Shown in pieces: positions 8,955 through 16,478 of a stretch of DNA of 41,592 bases; position 1 is the stretch's first letter; each line of letters starts with the position of its first letter. The position numbers and the translations under genes are program-made. The stretch spans positions 1 through 41,592 of the forward strand of contig NZ_JBQCEE010000121.1 in the NCBI RefSeq assembly GCF_051960575.1. The letters run 5' to 3'. The stretch comes from JBQCEE01 sp051960575. GTDB taxonomy: Bacteria > Actinomycetota > Actinomycetes > Mycobacteriales > Jatrophihabitantaceae. The notes beneath the pieces were generated by a model. The model made no database searches. It was not told the origin of the DNA and saw only the letters and a list, made by a program, of their open reading frames with translations.

Positions 8955-9881
8955 TCAGCCGACGTCGCGCAACAGCTCGATGAGCTCCTGCTGCGTCGAG
9001 ACGCCGACCTTCCGGAAGATCGCCGACAGGTAGTTGCGCACCGTGCCCTGCGAGAGCGACAGCTTCTGCGCGATCGCGGGCACCCGGTCGCCCGCGGCCA
9101 GGGCGAGCGCGATGTCGCCCTCGCGTCCGGACAGCCGATCGAGCGCCGGATGGCCCGCCGCCGGCGTCGACGGTCGCTCGAGCGGCACGCCCGGGATGAC
9201 CGCGAAGACCGCGGCACGTTCGTCGGCGGGGAGCACGAGCAGCTGCAGCGACTGGTCGCCGCGGCCTGGGGTGGACATCTCGACCGGCCGGGACGCGACC
9301 TGCCGCGCGCCGAGCGCGGCCTCGACCGTCCGACGCAGCCGGGCGACCTCGGCGGGCGGCACGAAGTCGACCAGACGGCGGCCGACGAGGTGCGCGGCCG
9401 GGCGGCCGAGCAGCGTCTCGACCTCCGGGCTGACCCAGCTCACCACGCCGTCCGGGCGCAGCGCGCCGACGCCGCTGGCCTTCGCGGCGATCGAGGGCGG
9501 GGACGCATCGGGTCGACCGCTGGGACGCGGCAGCAGGAACGCGACCGCATCCGGCCCAGCGGGCAACGGCACGGCGCGCACCCAGAACGACAGCGTCGCC
9601 CGGGTGGCACGGACGCGGTGCACGACCTCGTACCCGGTCAACCGGCCGCCGGCGAGCAGTTCGAGCGCGGGCGTCGGCGGGTCGTTGGTCGGGTCGAGCA
9701 CCTCGTCGAGCCGCCGACCCGTCACGCCGCCGGCCGGGCGGCCGAGCACCGCGTTCGCGCCCTCGGTCGCGGAGACGATCCGCGCGGTGCGCGCGTCGAT
9801 CACCACTGTCGGAGGCCACACCCGCTCCAGCGGCTCGCTGCTGAGCTCGCTCCGTCCCACTTCGGGACGTTGTTCCCGCAT
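8955..9881 (-). CDS. PAS domain-containing LuxR-family transcriptional regulator
   Basis: About 308 residues. Two PAS-like segments come first: TVVIDARTARIVSATEGANAVLG to about residue 115, and GVGALRPDGVVSWVSPEVETLLGRP at about 140-200. The C-terminus is a GerE/LuxR helix-turn-helix, LSGREGDIALALAAGD through LSLSQGTVRNYLSAIFRKVGV. There is no receiver domain, so it is a one-component sensor or a partner of another sensor. ATG 9881 is preferred to the longer ORF start at 10007 because the extra 42 codons are unlike the rest and run into the promoter of the next gene. The first codons contain a GGGAACAACGTCCC palindrome that may be an operator. The signal sensed is unknown. Confidence 0.85.
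   Translation of the reverse strand: MREQRPEVGRSELSSEPLERVWPPTVVIDARTARIVSATEGANAVLGRPAGGVTGRRLDEVLDPTNDPPTPALELLAGGRLTGYEVVHRVRATRATLSFWVRAVPLPAGPDAVAFLLPRPSGRPDASPPSIAAKASGVGALRPDGVVSWVSPEVETLLGRPAAHLVGRRLVDFVPPAEVARLRRTVEAALGARQVASRPVEMSTPGRGDQSLQLLVLPADERAAVFAVIPGVPLERPSTPAAGHPALDRLSGREGDIALALAAGDRVPAIAQKLSLSQGTVRNYLSAIFRKVGVSTQQELIELLRDVG
9864..9877. promoter_or_regulatory. GGGAACAACGTCCC palindrome at start of PAS-LuxR gene
   Basis: On the minus strand GGGAACAACGTCCC overlaps codons 2-6 of the PAS-LuxR gene. A nearly identical 14-mer, GGGACCAACGTCCT, lies about 90 nt before the permease-kinase gene. The half-site arrangement resembles DosR/DevR boxes (GGGAC-N4-GTCCC). The call is based on similarity only. 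Confidence 0.35.
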
Positions 9882-9964
9882 GCCTACCGTCTCACTCCTG
9901 GTCGTCCCGACATGACCGTCCCCGTGCGCGCTTCGGATCGCGCGCGCGCGGACGATAGGAGCGC

Positions 9965-10504
9965 GTGGGCCGTCTCCGTCGTCGCGTCGTGCCAGTGGTT
10001 CTGGCACTCGCCGTCACTGCGATCACCGTGGTGGCGGTGCAGGCGGTTGCGTCCCGACCCGTCCGACACCGTCCGGTTCTGTCACGCAAAGTAACGGTTG
10101 CACCAGCCTACGGGGCGTTCCGACACGTCCTGTATCCCGGTGTCGCGGGCGATGTCGCGCTCGCGTTCGTCAACACCGGCACGACGTCGCTGCTGATCAA
10201 GGGCATCGTGCTGCCGCCCGCGACGTCGCTGGCCACCGGCTGGCGCGACGCCGCGGGCCGGCGTGCCAGGGCGGGCTGCACCGCGCGCACCAGCGGCGTG
10301 CGGTGGGCGGCCGCCCGGTCCGGACGCACGACCGTCGTGTGGCTGCGGCCCTTCGTGCTCGCCCCGAGGGCCCGGCGCATCGTCGTCCTGCCCCGGGCGG
10401 CGGTGATGGCACGGAACGCCCCGCGCGCGTGCGCGGCCGGCTGGCTGGGGCTGCCCCGGCTGCGCGGTGTCGTGGTGAGGCGCGGGGTGCTGCCCGCGGG
10501 CTGA
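9965..10504 (+). CDS. Predicted secreted/membrane-anchored protein of unknown function
   Basis: 179 residues. The N-terminus, VGRLRRRVVPVVLALAVTAITVVAVQAVA, is a signal peptide or single membrane anchor. The mature part reads as a small beta-rich domain (VAGDVALAFVNTGTTSLLIKGI, then strands around VVWLRPFVLAPRARRIVVL), and has two cysteines (GCTART and RACAAG) that could form a disulfide. The pattern resembles a small DUF4232-like or beta-sandwich extracellular domain, but I do not recognise it. AGGAG at 9957-9961 is close to the GTG start. It is divergent from the PAS-LuxR gene. No function can be given. Confidence 0.6.
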   Translation: MGRLRRRVVPVVLALAVTAITVVAVQAVASRPVRHRPVLSRKVTVAPAYGAFRHVLYPGVAGDVALAFVNTGTTSLLIKGIVLPPATSLATGWRDAAGRRARAGCTARTSGVRWAAARSGRTTVVWLRPFVLAPRARRIVVLPRAAVMARNAPRACAAGWLGLPRLRGVVVRRGVLPAG

Positions 10505-10513
10505 CCGGGCCGG

Positions 10514-10519
10514 TAGCGT
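10514..10519 (+). promoter_or_regulatory. -10 box TAGCGT upstream of SPFH gene
   Basis: TAGCGT fits TAnnnT and would start a transcript about 40 nt before the GTG at 10567; the leader carries the Shine-Dalgarno GGGAGGGGA. No -35 was recognised. Confidence 0.35.
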
Positions 10520-10566
10520 GATCGCACCGTGCGCGCGGGTGCGCCACGGCGGGAGGGGACTTCACC

Positions 10567-11733
10567 GTGGGACTGATGGACCGCGTCAAGGGTCAGTTCA
10601 TCGACATCGTCGAGTTCCTCGACACGAGCCGCGACACGATCGTGTGGCGCTTCCCGCGGCAGGGCAACGAGATCAAGCTCGGCGCGAAGCTCGTCGTGCG
10701 CGAGGGCCAGACGGCGGTGTTCGAGAACGAGGGCACCATCGCCGACGTCTTCACGCCCGGCACGTACACCCTCGAGACGAAGAACCTGCCGATCCTGTCC
10801 GACCTCAAGGGCTGGAAGTACGGCTTCAACTCGCCGTTCAAGGCCGAGGTCTACTTCGTCGCCACCCGGCAGTTCACCGACTTCAAGTGGGGCACGCAGA
10901 ACCCGATCACCCTGCGTGACGCCGAGTTCGGCATGGTGCGGCTGCGCGCCTTCGGCACCTACAGCCTGCAGGTCGAGGACGCCGCCAAGCTGCTGCGGCA
11001 GCTCGTCGGCACCGACCCGCAGTTCCGCACCGACGAGGTCGGCGAGTTCCTGCGCCAGACGATCGTCGGCAAGCTCGCACCGGCGATCGCGGCGGCGAAG
11101 ATCCCCGTGCTCGACCTCGCCGCGAACCAGGAGACGATCGCGGCCGGGCTGGCGACCACGCTGACCGAGTCGCTCGCCGAGTTCGGGCTGCGCGTGCCGC
11201 GATTCGTCATCGAGAACGTGTCGCTGCCGCCGGACGTCGAGGCCGCGCTCGACAAGCGCACCTCGATGGGCGTGCTCGGCGACCTGAACCAGTACACGAA
11301 GTTCCAGGCCGCCAATGCCATCGAGGACGCCGCGCAGAACCCGAACGGCGGCAACAGCGGACTGGGTCTGGGCGTCGGCGTCGCCCTCGGGCAGCAGGTC
11401 GGCTCGGTACTCAGTCCCGCGGCCGCGGCGCCGGCTCCTGCTGCCCCCTCGGGTCCTCCGCCGTTGCCGACCGCGGCGCCGCTGTACCTCGGCATCGACG
11501 GGCAACAGGTCGGACCGGTCGCGATCGCCGACCTGCCCGCCCGCATCGCGTCCGGCGAGCTGACCCGCGACACGCTGGTCTGGCGGCAGGGCATGGCCGG
11601 CTGGGTCGCCGCCTCGACGGTGCCGGAGGTGGCGTCGCTGTTCGCGGCCGTGCCGCCGCCGCTGCCGCCACAGACGCCGCAGGCGCCACCGGCGCCACCC
11701 GCTTCACCGGCGCCCGAGCCGCCGCAGGCGTGA
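10567..11733 (+). CDS. SPFH domain protein with GYF_2 domain (YdjI-like)
   Basis: 388 residues. Residues 1-260 are an SPFH/band-7 domain of the type annotated as virion core protein and typified by Bacillus YdjI; the opening DRVKGQFIDIVEFLD and TRQFTDFKWGTQNPI are characteristic. Residues about 300-350 form a GYF_2 domain (LYLGIDGQQVGPVAIADLP, then VWRQGMAGWVAA), and the tail is proline-rich. In B. subtilis YdjI is needed to localise PspA at the membrane and is itself recruited by YdjG. The start GTG has GGGAGGGGA upstream. The next gene begins 19 nt after the stop and encodes a YdjG-like zinc-ribbon membrane protein, so the two form an operon. No pspA is in the window. Confidence 0.88.
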   Translation: MGLMDRVKGQFIDIVEFLDTSRDTIVWRFPRQGNEIKLGAKLVVREGQTAVFENEGTIADVFTPGTYTLETKNLPILSDLKGWKYGFNSPFKAEVYFVATRQFTDFKWGTQNPITLRDAEFGMVRLRAFGTYSLQVEDAAKLLRQLVGTDPQFRTDEVGEFLRQTIVGKLAPAIAAAKIPVLDLAANQETIAAGLATTLTESLAEFGLRVPRFVIENVSLPPDVEAALDKRTSMGVLGDLNQYTKFQAANAIEDAAQNPNGGNSGLGLGVGVALGQQVGSVLSPAAAAPAPAAPSGPPPLPTAAPLYLGIDGQQVGPVAIADLPARIASGELTRDTLVWRQGMAGWVAASTVPEVASLFAAVPPPLPPQTPQAPPAPPASPAPEPPQA

Positions 11734-11752
11734 CGGCGCGGACGCGACGAGG

Positions 11753-12991
11753 ATGACGACCCCGCCTCCCCTGCCGGGGGCCGCAGCACCGCCGCCTCTG
11801 CCGGACGCGGCACCGCCGCCGTTGCCTATCCCGACGGCGGCGCCGGTGCCGACGGCGGCGCCGGTGCCGACGGCGACGCCGGTGCCGACCGGCGCGGACG
11901 CACCGCCGAGCGACCTGCACTACACGTGCCGCTCGTGCGGGGCGCAGCTGTCCTACGCGCCGGGGACGACCGTGCTGCGGTGCGGCGCGTGCGGCTTCGA
12001 GCAGGACGTGCGGGCCGGCGACGGCAGCATCGACGAGCACTCCTACGCCGAGTGGGCGGCGCTGCCGGCGAAGCCGGTGGCCACGATCGCCGGACAGGTG
12101 CTCGCCTGCCGCAACTGCGGAGCGCAGACCGAGACCGACATGCTCGCCACGACCTGCCAGTTCTGCAACGGCGCGCTCGTCGCCCAGACCGAGCCCGACG
12201 GCGTGATCACACCCGAGGCGGTCGTGCCCTTCAAGATCGACCGACGGGCGGCGAACGACGCGTTCGTGACCTGGGTGCGCTCGCGGCGCTTCGCCCCGAA
12301 CGCGCTGAAGCGGGTCGGCTCGACCGAGGCGATCGCCGGCACCTACGTGCCGCACTGGACCTACGACGCGCACACCGAGACCGACTACCAGGGCCAGCGC
12401 GGCGACCACTACTGGGTGACCGAGACCTACACGGTGTCCGACGGCCAGGGCGGCACCCGCACCGAGACGCGGCAGGTGCAGCACACGCGCTGGAGCCACG
12501 CGTCCGGCCATGTGGTGCGCGACTTCGACGACGTGCTTGTGGCCGGGTCGACGAAGCTCGCTCCCGAGCGGCTCACCGAGGCGGGGCCGTGGTCGCTGAC
12601 CGACGCGGTGCCGTTCGTGCCCGACTACCTCGCCGGCTACGCGGCCCTGCGCTACGACGTCGATCCCGACGTCGGGTACGCGAGCGCCCGCGCCGAGATG
12701 GAGCGGGTCGTGCACGACGACTGCGAGCGCGACATCGGCGGCGACGAGCAGCGGGTCTCGTCGATGGACGTGCGGTACGCCGACGTGCTGTTCAAGCTGC
12801 TGCTGCTGCCGCTGTGGATCGCGTCCTACGTGTACGGCGGCCGCACCTACCAGGTCATCGTGAACGCGAACACCGGCGCCGTGCACGGCGACCGCCCGTA
12901 CAGCAAGGTCAAGATCGCGGTCGCCGTCCTCGTCGGGCTGCTCGTGGCCGCAGCGATCATCACCGCCATCGTGCTCGCGCGCCGGAGATGA
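11753..12991 (+). CDS. Zinc-ribbon membrane protein, YdjG-like partner of SPFH protein
   Basis: 412 residues. The first 50 are a Pro/Ala/Val low-complexity segment containing three PTAAPV-type repeats. Two zinc ribbons follow, CRSCGAQL with CGACGF and CRNCGAQT with CQFCNG (residues about 60-145). A soluble middle region contains HWTYDAHTETDYQG and paired TETY/TETR strands. Two hydrophobic stretches close the protein: LFKLLLLPLWIASYVYGG and a C-terminal helix VAVLVGLLVAAAIITAIVL ending in RRR. This is the architecture of B. subtilis YdjG (often annotated as primosomal protein N'-like zinc ribbon), which anchors the YdjI SPFH protein. Position directly behind the SPFH gene supports the pairing; the function in actinobacteria is inferred. 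Confidence 0.82.
   Translation: MTTPPPLPGAAAPPPLPDAAPPPLPIPTAAPVPTAAPVPTATPVPTGADAPPSDLHYTCRSCGAQLSYAPGTTVLRCGACGFEQDVRAGDGSIDEHSYAEWAALPAKPVATIAGQVLACRNCGAQTETDMLATTCQFCNGALVAQTEPDGVITPEAVVPFKIDRRAANDAFVTWVRSRRFAPNALKRVGSTEAIAGTYVPHWTYDAHTETDYQGQRGDHYWVTETYTVSDGQGGTRTETRQVQHTRWSHASGHVVRDFDDVLVAGSTKLAPERLTEAGPWSLTDAVPFVPDYLAGYAALRYDVDPDVGYASARAEMERVVHDDCERDIGGDEQRVSSMDVRYADVLFKLLLLPLWIASYVYGGRTYQVIVNANTGAVHGDRPYSKVKIAVAVLVGLLVAAAIITAIVLARRR
11833..11886 (+). repeat. Three tandem 18-bp repeats encoding PTAAPV-like units
   Basis: Units at 11833, 11851 and 11869; the first two are identical and the third differs at one base. They lie within the proline-rich N-terminus of the zinc-ribbon protein, a site where strain-to-strain length variation is likely. 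Confidence 0.8.
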
Positions 12992-13006
12992 CCCGCGGTC
13001 GGCGTC

Positions 13007-13026
13007 GGCCGGAAGGCTGACCGGCC
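13007..13026 (+). terminator. Small hairpin after SPFH/zinc-ribbon operon
   Basis: ggccgg (13007-13012) and ccggcc (13021-13026) form a 6-bp all-G/C stem with an 8-nt loop, 15 nt past the stop codon. No T-run, so only a weak terminator candidate. Confidence 0.35.
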
Positions 13027-13088
13027 CAGGACTCAAGTACCGCCCGGCCCGGGTCGATGGTCCCGGTGATCGCCAGCAAGGAGAGTCC

Positions 13089-14231
13089 GTGACCGTCGTC
13101 CCGCCCGCTCGACCGCGCACCCGACGCCACGGACGCGCCGTGCTGCTCGCCGCCGCCCTCGCCGTCGTCGCCGCCCTGGTCGCCGAGCTGGTCGGCGGTG
13201 GCGCCGCCGGCGCGGCGGCCCGGCGTCACCCGCACCGGGCACACCAGCACCGCACCCACCACCGCCCGCACCATCACGCGCCCGCCTCGCGCAGCGCCGG
13301 CACGACGACCGCGCCCGCCCCCACGCAGCGACCCGCCGCGAGCCCGCGTCCGAGCACGACGCCGACCGTCGCGCGCAGCTGGGGCGTGACCGGCCCCGGC
13401 GTGCCGAGCGATCTCAGCGGCCTCGACCAGCTCACCGGCGCCACCGGCTCGGCGCCCGGTGTCGTGATGTTCTACGTCGCCTGGTCGCTGCACAGCGCCT
13501 TCCCGACGGCGAGCGCCGCGGCGATCGCCCAGCACCACGCCGTCCCCGAGGTGACGTGGGAGCCGTGGGACCCGAGCCAGGGCGTCACCCAGCCGACCTA
13601 CTCGCTCGCCCGCATCACGAGCGGCGCGTTCGACAGCTACCTGCGCAGCTGGGCGCAGGGCATCAAGGCCTACGGCGCGCCCGTGCGGCTGCGCTTCGCG
13701 CACGAGATGAACGGCAGCTGGTACCCGTGGGCCGAGGGCGTGAACGGCAACAAGCCGGGCTCGTACGTCGTGGCCTGGAACCACGTGCGTGCCGTCTTCG
13801 CGAAGGCCGGCGTCCGCAACGTCACGTGGGTCTGGTGCCCGAACGTGCCGTTCACCGGCAGCACCCCGCTCGGCGGCCTCTTCCCCGGTGACGCGAACGT
13901 CGACGAGGTCGCCCTGGACGGCTACAACTGGGGCACCACGCAGAGCTGGGGCTCGACCTGGCAGTCGTTCGCGCAGGTGTTCGGCCCCGGCGTCGCCCAG
14001 CTGAGCTCGCTGAGCACGAAGCCGATCAGCATCGGCGAGGTCGGCACCACCGACGTCGGCGGCGACAAGCCGCAGTGGATCCGCGACATGTGGACGACGC
14101 TCGCCTCGTGGCCCCGCGTGCGCGGGCTGGTCTGGTTCGACTTCGCCAAGGAGTGCGACTGGCGGATCGAGAGCTCGGCCGACTCGTTCGCGGCCTTCAC
14201 CGGCGGCCTCGCGGGGTACCTCGCCGGCTGA
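13089..14231 (+). CDS. Secreted glycoside hydrolase, GH26 (beta-mannanase-like)
   Basis: 380 residues, exported. AAGGAG precedes the GTG start by 5 nt. The N-terminus has Arg-rich residues then a hydrophobic core (AVLLAAALAVVAALVAELV), followed by a His/Arg/Pro/Thr-rich linker to about residue 95. The catalytic (beta/alpha)8 domain follows. RFAHEMNGSWYPWAEG carries the acid/base Glu206, and SIGEVGTTDVGG carries the nucleophile Glu317, the two landmarks of GH26 in clan GH-A. NVTWVWCPN and VDEVALDGYNWG between them are also typical. GH26 members act on beta-mannan or mixed-linkage glucans; the substrate here is inferred only at family level. No carbohydrate-binding module is present. Confidence 0.9.
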   Translation: MTVVPPARPRTRRHGRAVLLAAALAVVAALVAELVGGGAAGAAARRHPHRAHQHRTHHRPHHHAPASRSAGTTTAPAPTQRPAASPRPSTTPTVARSWGVTGPGVPSDLSGLDQLTGATGSAPGVVMFYVAWSLHSAFPTASAAAIAQHHAVPEVTWEPWDPSQGVTQPTYSLARITSGAFDSYLRSWAQGIKAYGAPVRLRFAHEMNGSWYPWAEGVNGNKPGSYVVAWNHVRAVFAKAGVRNVTWVWCPNVPFTGSTPLGGLFPGDANVDEVALDGYNWGTTQSWGSTWQSFAQVFGPGVAQLSSLSTKPISIGEVGTTDVGGDKPQWIRDMWTTLASWPRVRGLVWFDFAKECDWRIESSADSFAAFTGGLAGYLAG

Positions 14232-14252
14232 CCGACCCGCCCTGTGCATTCG

Positions 14253-14292
14253 GTGACGGATCTCCGCATCGCGTGACGGATCTCGAGATCGG
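14253..14292 (+). repeat. Two direct 20-bp repeats with GTGACGGATCT core
   Basis: Units start at 14253 and 14273 with the shared 11-mer GTGACGGATCT followed by a variable half ending in ATCG. They lie between the GH26 stop and the -10 box of the DUF1801 gene. The same heptamer with the same 20-bp period recurs at 17100-17205. Confidence 0.75.
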
Positions 14293-14301
14293 CGGTCGGC
14301 C

Positions 14302-14307
14302 TACCCT
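14302..14307 (+). promoter_or_regulatory. -10 box TACCCT for DUF1801 gene
   Basis: TACCCT ends 8 nt before the ATG at 14316, the geometry of a leaderless actinobacterial transcript. No ribosome site is visible in between. Confidence 0.45.
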
Positions 14308-14315
14308 TCCCGGGC

Positions 14316-14702
14316 ATGGACGCAGCGCGCGACCCGCGGGTCGACGCCTGGCTCGACGGGCTGCTGCCGTGGCAGCGGGTGATCGCCGAGCGGGTGCGCG
14401 CGATCGTGCACGCCGCCGATCCGGGGATCGTCGAGACGATCAAGCGCACCGACCGGCCGTACTTCGTCCTCGACGGCAACGTCTGCGCCCTGCTGGCGGC
14501 GAAGCGGCACGTCACCGTGTTCGTCTACGACCCGGACGTCCCCGACCCGGCCGGGCTGATCAACCAGGGCGAGGGCAACGCAACGGCCCGGTCGATCCGC
14601 ATCGCGCCGGACACCTTCCCCGACGAGGCCGCGTTCGTCGCCCTGCTGCGCGCGGTCGTCGCCCGCAACCGGGCCGGCGGCTGGCGGCGGCTCGCGCACT
14701 GA
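14316..14702 (+). CDS. DUF1801 domain-containing protein (YdhG-like)
   Basis: 128-residue cytoplasmic protein of the DUF1801/YdhG family. Landmarks are the amphipathic opening RVDAWLDGLLPWQRVIAERVRAIVHAADPG, the ETIKRTDRPYFVLDGNVCALLAAKRHVTVFVY beta-meander, and the terminal helix AFVALLRAVVARN. Family structures are known but the biochemical role is poorly defined; a few are called iron chaperones by homology to frataxin-like folds. Translation probably begins without a leader. The short GTGACGG repeat pair lies immediately upstream of its promoter and could affect its expression. Confidence 0.85.
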   Translation: MDAARDPRVDAWLDGLLPWQRVIAERVRAIVHAADPGIVETIKRTDRPYFVLDGNVCALLAAKRHVTVFVYDPDVPDPAGLINQGEGNATARSIRIAPDTFPDEAAFVALLRAVVARNRAGGWRRLAH

Positions 14703-14789
14703 TCGACACCGCAGCGGCGGCGCCCTCTTCCGCGCGACCCTGAGCCGATCTACCGTCGTCGCATCGCGACCAGCGGATGGGGGTGCGAG

Positions 14790-15539
14790 GTGCCGACACC
14801 GCGCGCGTCGCGCCTGCGCACGGCCGAGGTGGCGCTGCTCGACAGCGACGGCGTGATCGTCGCCGTGAATGCGGCGTGGGACGAGTTCTGCCTCGCCAAC
14901 GGCGGTGACCCCCGGGCGGTCGGCCCGGGCGTCTCGTACCTCGAGGTCTGCGACCGTGCCGGCAACGACCCGGTCGCCGCCGACGTCGCGGGTGCCATCG
15001 TGGCCGCGCTCGGCGGCGACCTGCCGGCGCCGCGCCGGGTGCTCGTGCCGTGCCCGAGCCCGACCGAGCCGCGCTGGTTCGACCTGCTCGTGTCGTCGCG
15101 GCTGGACGACACGGGCGTCTGCATCGGCGCCACGGTCACCCTGTCGCCGGTGCCCGCCGAAATGGTCACCGGACGCGACCGCGCGCTCGGGCCCGCCGCC
15201 CGGTCGACGTTCGCCGTCGACCGGCTGCTCGCGGCGCTCGCCCGGCACGACCGCGAGTCGTTGGAGATCTTCGTCCACCACTGGCTGGGACCCGCGCTCG
15301 ACCACGACGCCCGCCAGGGCACCCGGTCCGTCGCGGCCGCGGCGGCGGTGCTCGACCTCGGCGGCACCGCCCGAGCCGCCGAGGCCCTCGGAGCGACGGA
15401 GGACGAGGTGCGGCGCGACCGTCGGCTGCTGCACGAGTTGTGCCACGTCGATCCGGACGCGGACCCGGGCAGCCACGACCTGCTCGCCCTCGGGGTGGCG
15501 CTGCGCGCCTGGCAGGTGCTCGGCATCGGCAAGCGCTGA
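14790..15539 (+). CDS. PAS domain protein with possible C-terminal helix-turn-helix
   Basis: 249 residues. The N-terminal 115 residues form a PAS-like sensor domain: EVALLDSDGVIVAVNAAWDEFCLANGG, then YLEVCDRAG and the closing strands RWFDLLVSSRLDDTG and CIGATVTLSP. The C-terminal part (about 145-235) is helical; LDLGGTARAAEALGATEDEVRRDRRLL resembles the PucR-type helix-turn-helix in which L-x-x-GGT-A-x-A-A-x-xLG is followed by a recognition helix. That makes a one-component regulator plausible. I cannot assign a family with confidence. TACCGT at 14751-14756 may be its -10. It converges with the alpha/beta hydrolase gene 20 nt downstream. Confidence 0.7.
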   Translation: MPTPRASRLRTAEVALLDSDGVIVAVNAAWDEFCLANGGDPRAVGPGVSYLEVCDRAGNDPVAADVAGAIVAALGGDLPAPRRVLVPCPSPTEPRWFDLLVSSRLDDTGVCIGATVTLSPVPAEMVTGRDRALGPAARSTFAVDRLLAALARHDRESLEIFVHHWLGPALDHDARQGTRSVAAAAAVLDLGGTARAAEALGATEDEVRRDRRLLHELCHVDPDADPGSHDLLALGVALRAWQVLGIGKR

Positions 15540-15559
15540 CCGCCGCGCGCCGCGCCTCG

Positions 15560-16408
15560 TCAGACGGCGGCGGTGCTGCAGGCGACGATCTCGTCGGCCA
15601 GCCGGCCGGGGGCGTCCAGGGCGACGAAGGTCTTCGCGCCCGGCACGCGCACGAGCTGCGCGTGCGGTGCGGCCTCGACCAGCCGCTCGGCGAGGGCGAG
15701 CTTGAAGAACGGGTCACGCTCGCCCCAGACGAGCCGGATCGGGCGGTCGAAGCGCCCGAGCCGGGACGACGCCTCGACCAGGTCGTCCTTGCGGATCGCC
15801 GCGATGAACGCCGCGGCGTCCTCGGCGACCGCGCGGTCGGCGAGCATCGGCTCGACCCAGCCGGCCGTCAGCTGCGGATCGAGTCGGCTCGCGGCGAGGC
15901 CGCCGTACGCGAGCACCGAATGCCGCACGAACCGCGGACGCGCCTGCCGCATGAACAGGCGCAGCCGCCCCGGACGGCGACCGACGGCCATGAGGACGCC
16001 GAACGGCGGCGGCGGGAACTGCTCGAAGGCGTCGCAGTTCGTGAGCACCAGCCGACCGATGCGCGTGGCGTCGGTGTCGAGGACGAACTGGCACAGCGCA
16101 CCGCCGCTGTCGTTGCCCACCAACGTGACGTCGTCGAGGCCGAGGGCTCCGATCGCGTCGATGATCATGCGGGCCACGCCGCGCGGCGTGCGGTCGGCGC
16201 CGTCGCCGATCGGCACCGTGTGCGACCCCAGCGGCAGGTCGAGCGCGTACGAGCGCACGCCCCGCGCGGCGAGGATGTCCTGCACGCCGTGCCACAGCGA
16301 GCCGTTCACGAGCACGCCGTGCACGAACACGACGGCCGGTGCCGTGCTGTCGTCCGGCCCGGCGACGCGGTAGGCGAGGCGTCCGGCTGGGATGTCGATC
16401 GTCGGCAT
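15560..16408 (-). CDS. Alpha/beta hydrolase
   Basis: 282 residues, cytoplasmic. The fold is marked by the oxyanion segment VVFVHGVLVNGSLW and the nucleophile elbow VGNDSGGALC, where the G-x-Nuc-x-G register puts Asp100 as nucleophile, as in haloalkane dehalogenases and epoxide hydrolases. The acid region is RLVWGERDPFF. The segment where the catalytic His normally sits reads GAKTFVALDAPGRL with no His, a variation known in some actinobacterial members; activity is therefore uncertain. CCCAGGAGGGCCGCC gives a strong ribosome site before ATG 16408. It is divergent from a TetR gene and shares its operator, so it is probably the regulated target. Confidence 0.88.
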   Translation of the reverse strand: MPTIDIPAGRLAYRVAGPDDSTAPAVVFVHGVLVNGSLWHGVQDILAARGVRSYALDLPLGSHTVPIGDGADRTPRGVARMIIDAIGALGLDDVTLVGNDSGGALCQFVLDTDATRIGRLVLTNCDAFEQFPPPPFGVLMAVGRRPGRLRLFMRQARPRFVRHSVLAYGGLAASRLDPQLTAGWVEPMLADRAVAEDAAAFIAAIRKDDLVEASSRLGRFDRPIRLVWGERDPFFKLALAERLVEAAPHAQLVRVPGAKTFVALDAPGRLADEIVACSTAAV

Positions 16409-16449
16409 GGCGGCCCTCCTGGGCTAGCGTCCTCGATGATGTCCCTACA

Positions 16450-16478
16450 AACATACGTACTGCCTGTATGAAAGACAA
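16450..16478. promoter_or_regulatory. TetR operator and promoter of the alpha/beta hydrolase gene
   Basis: On the minus strand TTGTCT (16478-16473), a 17-nt spacer and TATGTT (16455-16450) form a promoter for the hydrolase. An inverted repeat CATAC-N9-GTATG (16452-16470) fills the spacer, and its right half overlaps the start codon of the TetR gene. A repressor bound here would block the hydrolase promoter and its own translation or transcription start. Confidence 0.6.
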
